NCBI GenBank assembly: GCA_951799405.1
Contig: OX637351.1
Coordinates: 3,876,251 to 3,940,250 of the forward strand
DNA: 64,000 bases
DNA from: Agapetus fuscipes
Taxonomy: Eukaryota; Arthropoda; Insecta; Trichoptera; Glossosomatidae
Direction: 5' to 3'
The notes below the pieces were generated by a model. That model ran no database searches. It worked only from the letters and a program-made list of their open reading frames with translations, and was not told where the DNA came from. Of this stretch, positions 63,465-64,000 are shown one piece after another. A program made the position numbers and the translations under genes. How positions within the stretch are numbered: position 1 is the first letter of the stretch; each line of letters opens with the position of its first letter.

Positions 63465-63726
63465 TTAAAAATAATAAAAGCTCATGTGAATTGTAACAAA
63501 TAAGTTTTTTATTTTAATCTATTAAAATGAACTTTCACGAAGTAACTGCCAAAAACCTAGATAATTGTTATTGTATAATTAGACTTTATGGATTCAACAA
63601 AAAGTGGAAATTAAAAATATTTCAGGTTTTTCCATGTATAATTTTATTGTTATTATGCAGAAAACATTAAAATTGGAACATATTTCCATATTTCAAATTT
63701 CTCTCAGCGGCGGAATGTCGCAGGCA

Positions 63727-63979
63727 TCTATAATCTAAGTTGCGAAGATATGTTAACATTTAAGACTCATATTAAGTGCATGCCCATAAACAGACACGTG
63801 TAAGTTGGCGCTTACAAATGCTGCATGTGTACTTACAAATTAAAATCCAAACCTCAAATTAACATAAATCCTGCAACTTTTGCCGACCTTCCCTGAAACA
63901 GGGGTGACATTGGCGAAGTGAAGCATTTTTTACAGTAGGTATGGGTGGTCAGCCTCATACCAGCCTATAAGTCAAGGAA
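63727..63979 (-). repeat. R250 repeat, minus
   Basis: ATCTATAATCTAAGTTGC to CTATAAGTCAAGGAA; full length. 63523-63726 before it shows nothing recognisable. Confidence 0.9.
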
Positions 63980-64000
63980 ATATCCATCAGGTATATTTAT

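Larger units (their letters stand above)
62744..63522 (-). mobile_element. Truncated Penelope-like element with inverted ends
   Basis: Two ~268 bp near-identical inverted arms (62744-63012 and 63255-63522) flank a ~240 bp unique core. The minus strand of core plus left arm encodes a GIY-YIG-type endonuclease C-terminus and 3' UTR; the right arm is an inverted duplicate of that 3' end. Such inverted terminal duplication plus 5' truncation is a known Penelope-like pattern. Confidence 0.85.

Overview
This is an AT-rich, intron-rich animal nuclear sequence, most likely from an insect. Introns are GT-AG (one GC-AG), coding exons are separated by kilobases of interspersed repeats, and the repeats include tRNA-derived SINEs, LINE fragments, hAT/piggyBac/Harbinger-type MITEs and a Penelope-like element. 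The 5S-like sequence inside one SINE looks like insect 5S rRNA, as I remember it closest to Lepidoptera; the order is an inference. There are no bacterial features, CRISPR arrays or functional tRNA/rRNA genes.

Genes, left to right. (1) The 3' half of an arginase gene (+, three last exons, 3849-4990) follows a 3.4 kb tandem repeat array. (2) A complete ZNF622/REI1 60S-maturation zinc-finger gene (+, six exons, 6585-13417, 402 aa) has one GC-AG intron. (3) A 6-12 kb repeat-filled interval follows. (4) A complete RabGAP1 (GAPCenA-type PTB-TBC) gene lies on the minus strand. It has 22 coding exons between 51324 and 25070 that join in phase to 1197 codons plus stop, both catalytic fingers are intact, and its introns are full of repeats. 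(5) LRSAM1, a LRR-coiled coil-SAM-RING E3 ligase, is on the plus strand as one intronless ORF (53270-55378), head-to-head with RabGAP1. (6) 55.4-64 kb is repeat-rich. It holds an unrecognised exon-like reading frame (59419-59651, minus) and a truncated Penelope-like element with inverted ends carrying hammerhead-like motifs. The genes are unrelated housekeeping functions (arginine catabolism, ribosome assembly, Rab GTPase control, ubiquitin ligation) and do not form a pathway.

Repeat layer. At least 29 copies or fragments of one ~250 bp family (called R250 here; tails such as GATTA repeats) cover roughly a tenth of the window. Three SINE families are present: SINE-A (box A TAGCTCAGTTGG), SINE-B (tRNA-like, with a full 5S rRNA-like head in some copies and two alternative 3' tails) and SINE-C (box A GGCCGAGG-type). 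Many insertions are nested and several have clean target-site duplications, so insertion order can be read directly. The most interesting items are the 5S-tRNA composite SINE, the hammerhead-like retroelements, a near-pristine foldback element, repeats that form or abut RabGAP1 splice donors, and an LRSAM1 with no visible TSG101-binding P(T/S)AP motif.
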